This document shows positions 5,768-6,553 of a stretch of DNA of 6,553 nucleotides, in pieces. Under the pieces are notes generated by a model that was given only the letters and a program-made list of their open reading frames with translations, did not search any database and had not been told where the DNA came from. The DNA lies in assembly GCA_030536195.1 (NCBI GenBank), contig JAUNQL010000059.1, positions 1 to 6,553 of the forward strand, in the 5' to 3' direction. A program made the position numbers and the translations under genes. This stretch comes from Clostridia bacterium. GTDB lineage: Bacteria > Bacillota > Clostridia > Oscillospirales > Acutalibacteraceae. Every line of letters starts with the position of its first letter. Position 1 is the first letter of the stretch.

Positions 5768-6409
5768 ATGCTTTGGGGACCAAACACAGATGCGGCTCGT
5801 GCTATCGTAGACGAAGCTTTACAGCACGTTCGCTGCACATGCAGTTTCAACTGGACATTTATTGCCCTTTTAGCTTTTGTAATGTGCGTTTATGTACCAA
5901 AGATCAAGGCAAAAGATTGGGATTCGATTGGTGCTGCTCTTGGCCTTTATGGTATTCACTGGCTCTGTGAAATTGCTAACGCTGTATTTTGCCATATCTA
6001 TGGCTACGGTATGTGGCATGTAACACAGGATAGTACAACATTTATTCTTCTTATTGGTGTTGCTTGGGAACTTTCAATGATGTTCTCAACAGCCGGCTTT
6101 ACAATCGATGTAATGCCAGAGGATAAGAATGCAAAAATTTTGGGAATTAACAACCGTATAGTTTACGTTATGACAATGGCTATCGGTTTCTCACTCTTCG
6201 AGATATTCCTTGCTGGCACACCTTCATTCCAGTGGGTATGGCCATTCTGGGGCGCAATTCCAGTATGCATCACAGTTTACATTCCATTCTTTGTAGCTGC
6301 AGTACTTGGACATGACCTTCAGGGCAAGGCAAAGAAGATCTTCCTTGGTGCTATTTGGGGACAGGTTGCTCTTGCACTCGCAATCCTCATTCCACTTGGA
6401 ATTATTTAA
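5768..6409 (+). CDS. Six-helix integral membrane protein, family not recognised
   Basis: This 213-residue protein has no cleavable signal peptide. An amphipathic start (1-25) with cysteines C23 and C25 is followed by about six membrane helices: 27-43, 55-76, 90-110, 131-149, 158-182 and 191-211. Polar residues lie inside predicted helices: H64, E68, E101 and E145, with the runs GLYGIHWLCEIANAVF and LLIGVAWELSMMFS. Such buried His and Glu residues often bind a cofactor or ion, or form an active site, but no known motif is matched. Loop lysines suggest a cytoplasmic side near 44-50 and 183-190. The codon use resembles the reductase operon (CTT, GCT, ACA, CCA), suggesting good expression. A second membrane protein follows after 20 bases, so the two are probably co-transcribed and may form a complex. 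I do not recognise the function. Confidence 0.88.
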   Translation: MLWGPNTDAARAIVDEALQHVRCTCSFNWTFIALLAFVMCVYVPKIKAKDWDSIGAALGLYGIHWLCEIANAVFCHIYGYGMWHVTQDSTTFILLIGVAWELSMMFSTAGFTIDVMPEDKNAKILGINNRIVYVMTMAIGFSLFEIFLAGTPSFQWVWPFWGAIPVCITVYIPFFVAAVLGHDLQGKAKKIFLGAIWGQVALALAILIPLGII

Positions 6410-6429
6410 TGTGAAAGGAGTATATAATA

Positions 6430-6553
6430 ATGAAAGATTTTGCAATTTTTAATTATGTATTTGCAGTAATTTGTCTTATTGCTGTAGTTGTATTATTCAT
6501 TACAAATATTCCTATTCTTGCTTGGTATACACTTCTTGCAGCTTTCGCTTTTG
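6430..6553 (+). CDS. Start of a second small membrane protein, cut by the window end
   Basis: An ATG at 6430 follows GGAG (6417-6420) with nine bases between. It opens a frame of 41 complete codons that runs off the window without a stop: MKDFAIFNYVFAVICLIAVV and on. Residues about 8-25 form a clear hydrophobic helix, and a second begins near 30 (ILAWYTLLAAFAF). It starts 20 bases after the stop of the six-helix membrane protein, pointing to one operon. Too little is present to assign a family. Confidence 0.8.
   Translation, partial: MKDFAIFNYVFAVICLIAVVVLFITNIPILAWYTLLAAFAF

Noticed and set aside
5761..5970. 69-codon plus-strand frame starting at 5761
   Set aside because: Only two bases separate its ATG from the ribosome site core, and the protein lacks the membrane-helix pattern of the overlapping frame from 5768.
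1..6553. CRISPR array, tRNA, riboswitch or toxin-antitoxin pair
   Set aside because: By eye I saw no regularly spaced direct repeats, no cloverleaf-like arms, no long structured leader and no paired short genes; short spacers leave little room for them.

Overview
The window looks like chromosome from a low-GC Gram-positive bacterium, most likely an anaerobic clostridial species (Lachnospiraceae-like). The signs are strong AGGAGG-type ribosome sites, AT-rich spacers, a preference for CTT/GTT/GCT/ACA/CCA codons in the main operon, and an oxygen-sensitive type of enzyme (an Fe-S/FMN/FAD ene-reductase of the 2,4-dienoyl-CoA reductase/BaiCD/BaiH class). There is no rRNA or other marker gene, so the taxonomic placement is inference.

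Layout. Bases 1-91 hold no gene, but contain a nested inverted repeat that may be the end of an insertion sequence lying off the left edge. A TetR-family repressor gene (92-658, minus strand) diverges from a three-gene operon on the plus strand. The operon encodes a 199-residue protein resembling a divergent GXWXG/DUF4334 (871-1470), a 708-residue Fe-S flavoenzyme ene-reductase (1502-3628) and a classical short-chain dehydrogenase (3673-4467). It ends at a textbook intrinsic terminator (4508-4535). The roughly 210-base divergent spacer has a plausible promoter in each direction and small palindromes, one over the predicted operon start site, which suit control by the TetR protein.

Right of the terminator is a DUF362-family protein (4586-5683) with different codon habits and a possible leaderless start. 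After it come a six-helix membrane protein of unrecognised family (5768-6409) and the beginning of a second membrane protein (6430 to the window end), which form a second transcription unit.

How the genes may work together (inference). The ene-reductase and the dehydrogenase make a natural pair: one reduces a C=C conjugated to a carbonyl, the other interconverts ketone and alcohol. With a possibly lipocalin-like small protein and a TetR repressor, this looks like an inducible cytosolic reductive pathway for a hydrophobic enone-type compound, such as a steroid, bile acid, unsaturated fatty acid or plant compound. The ene-reductase carries about 50 extra residues beside its predicted active site and an altered Fe-S cysteine spacing. 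The substrate therefore cannot be named from sequence, and may be one not yet assigned to this enzyme class.
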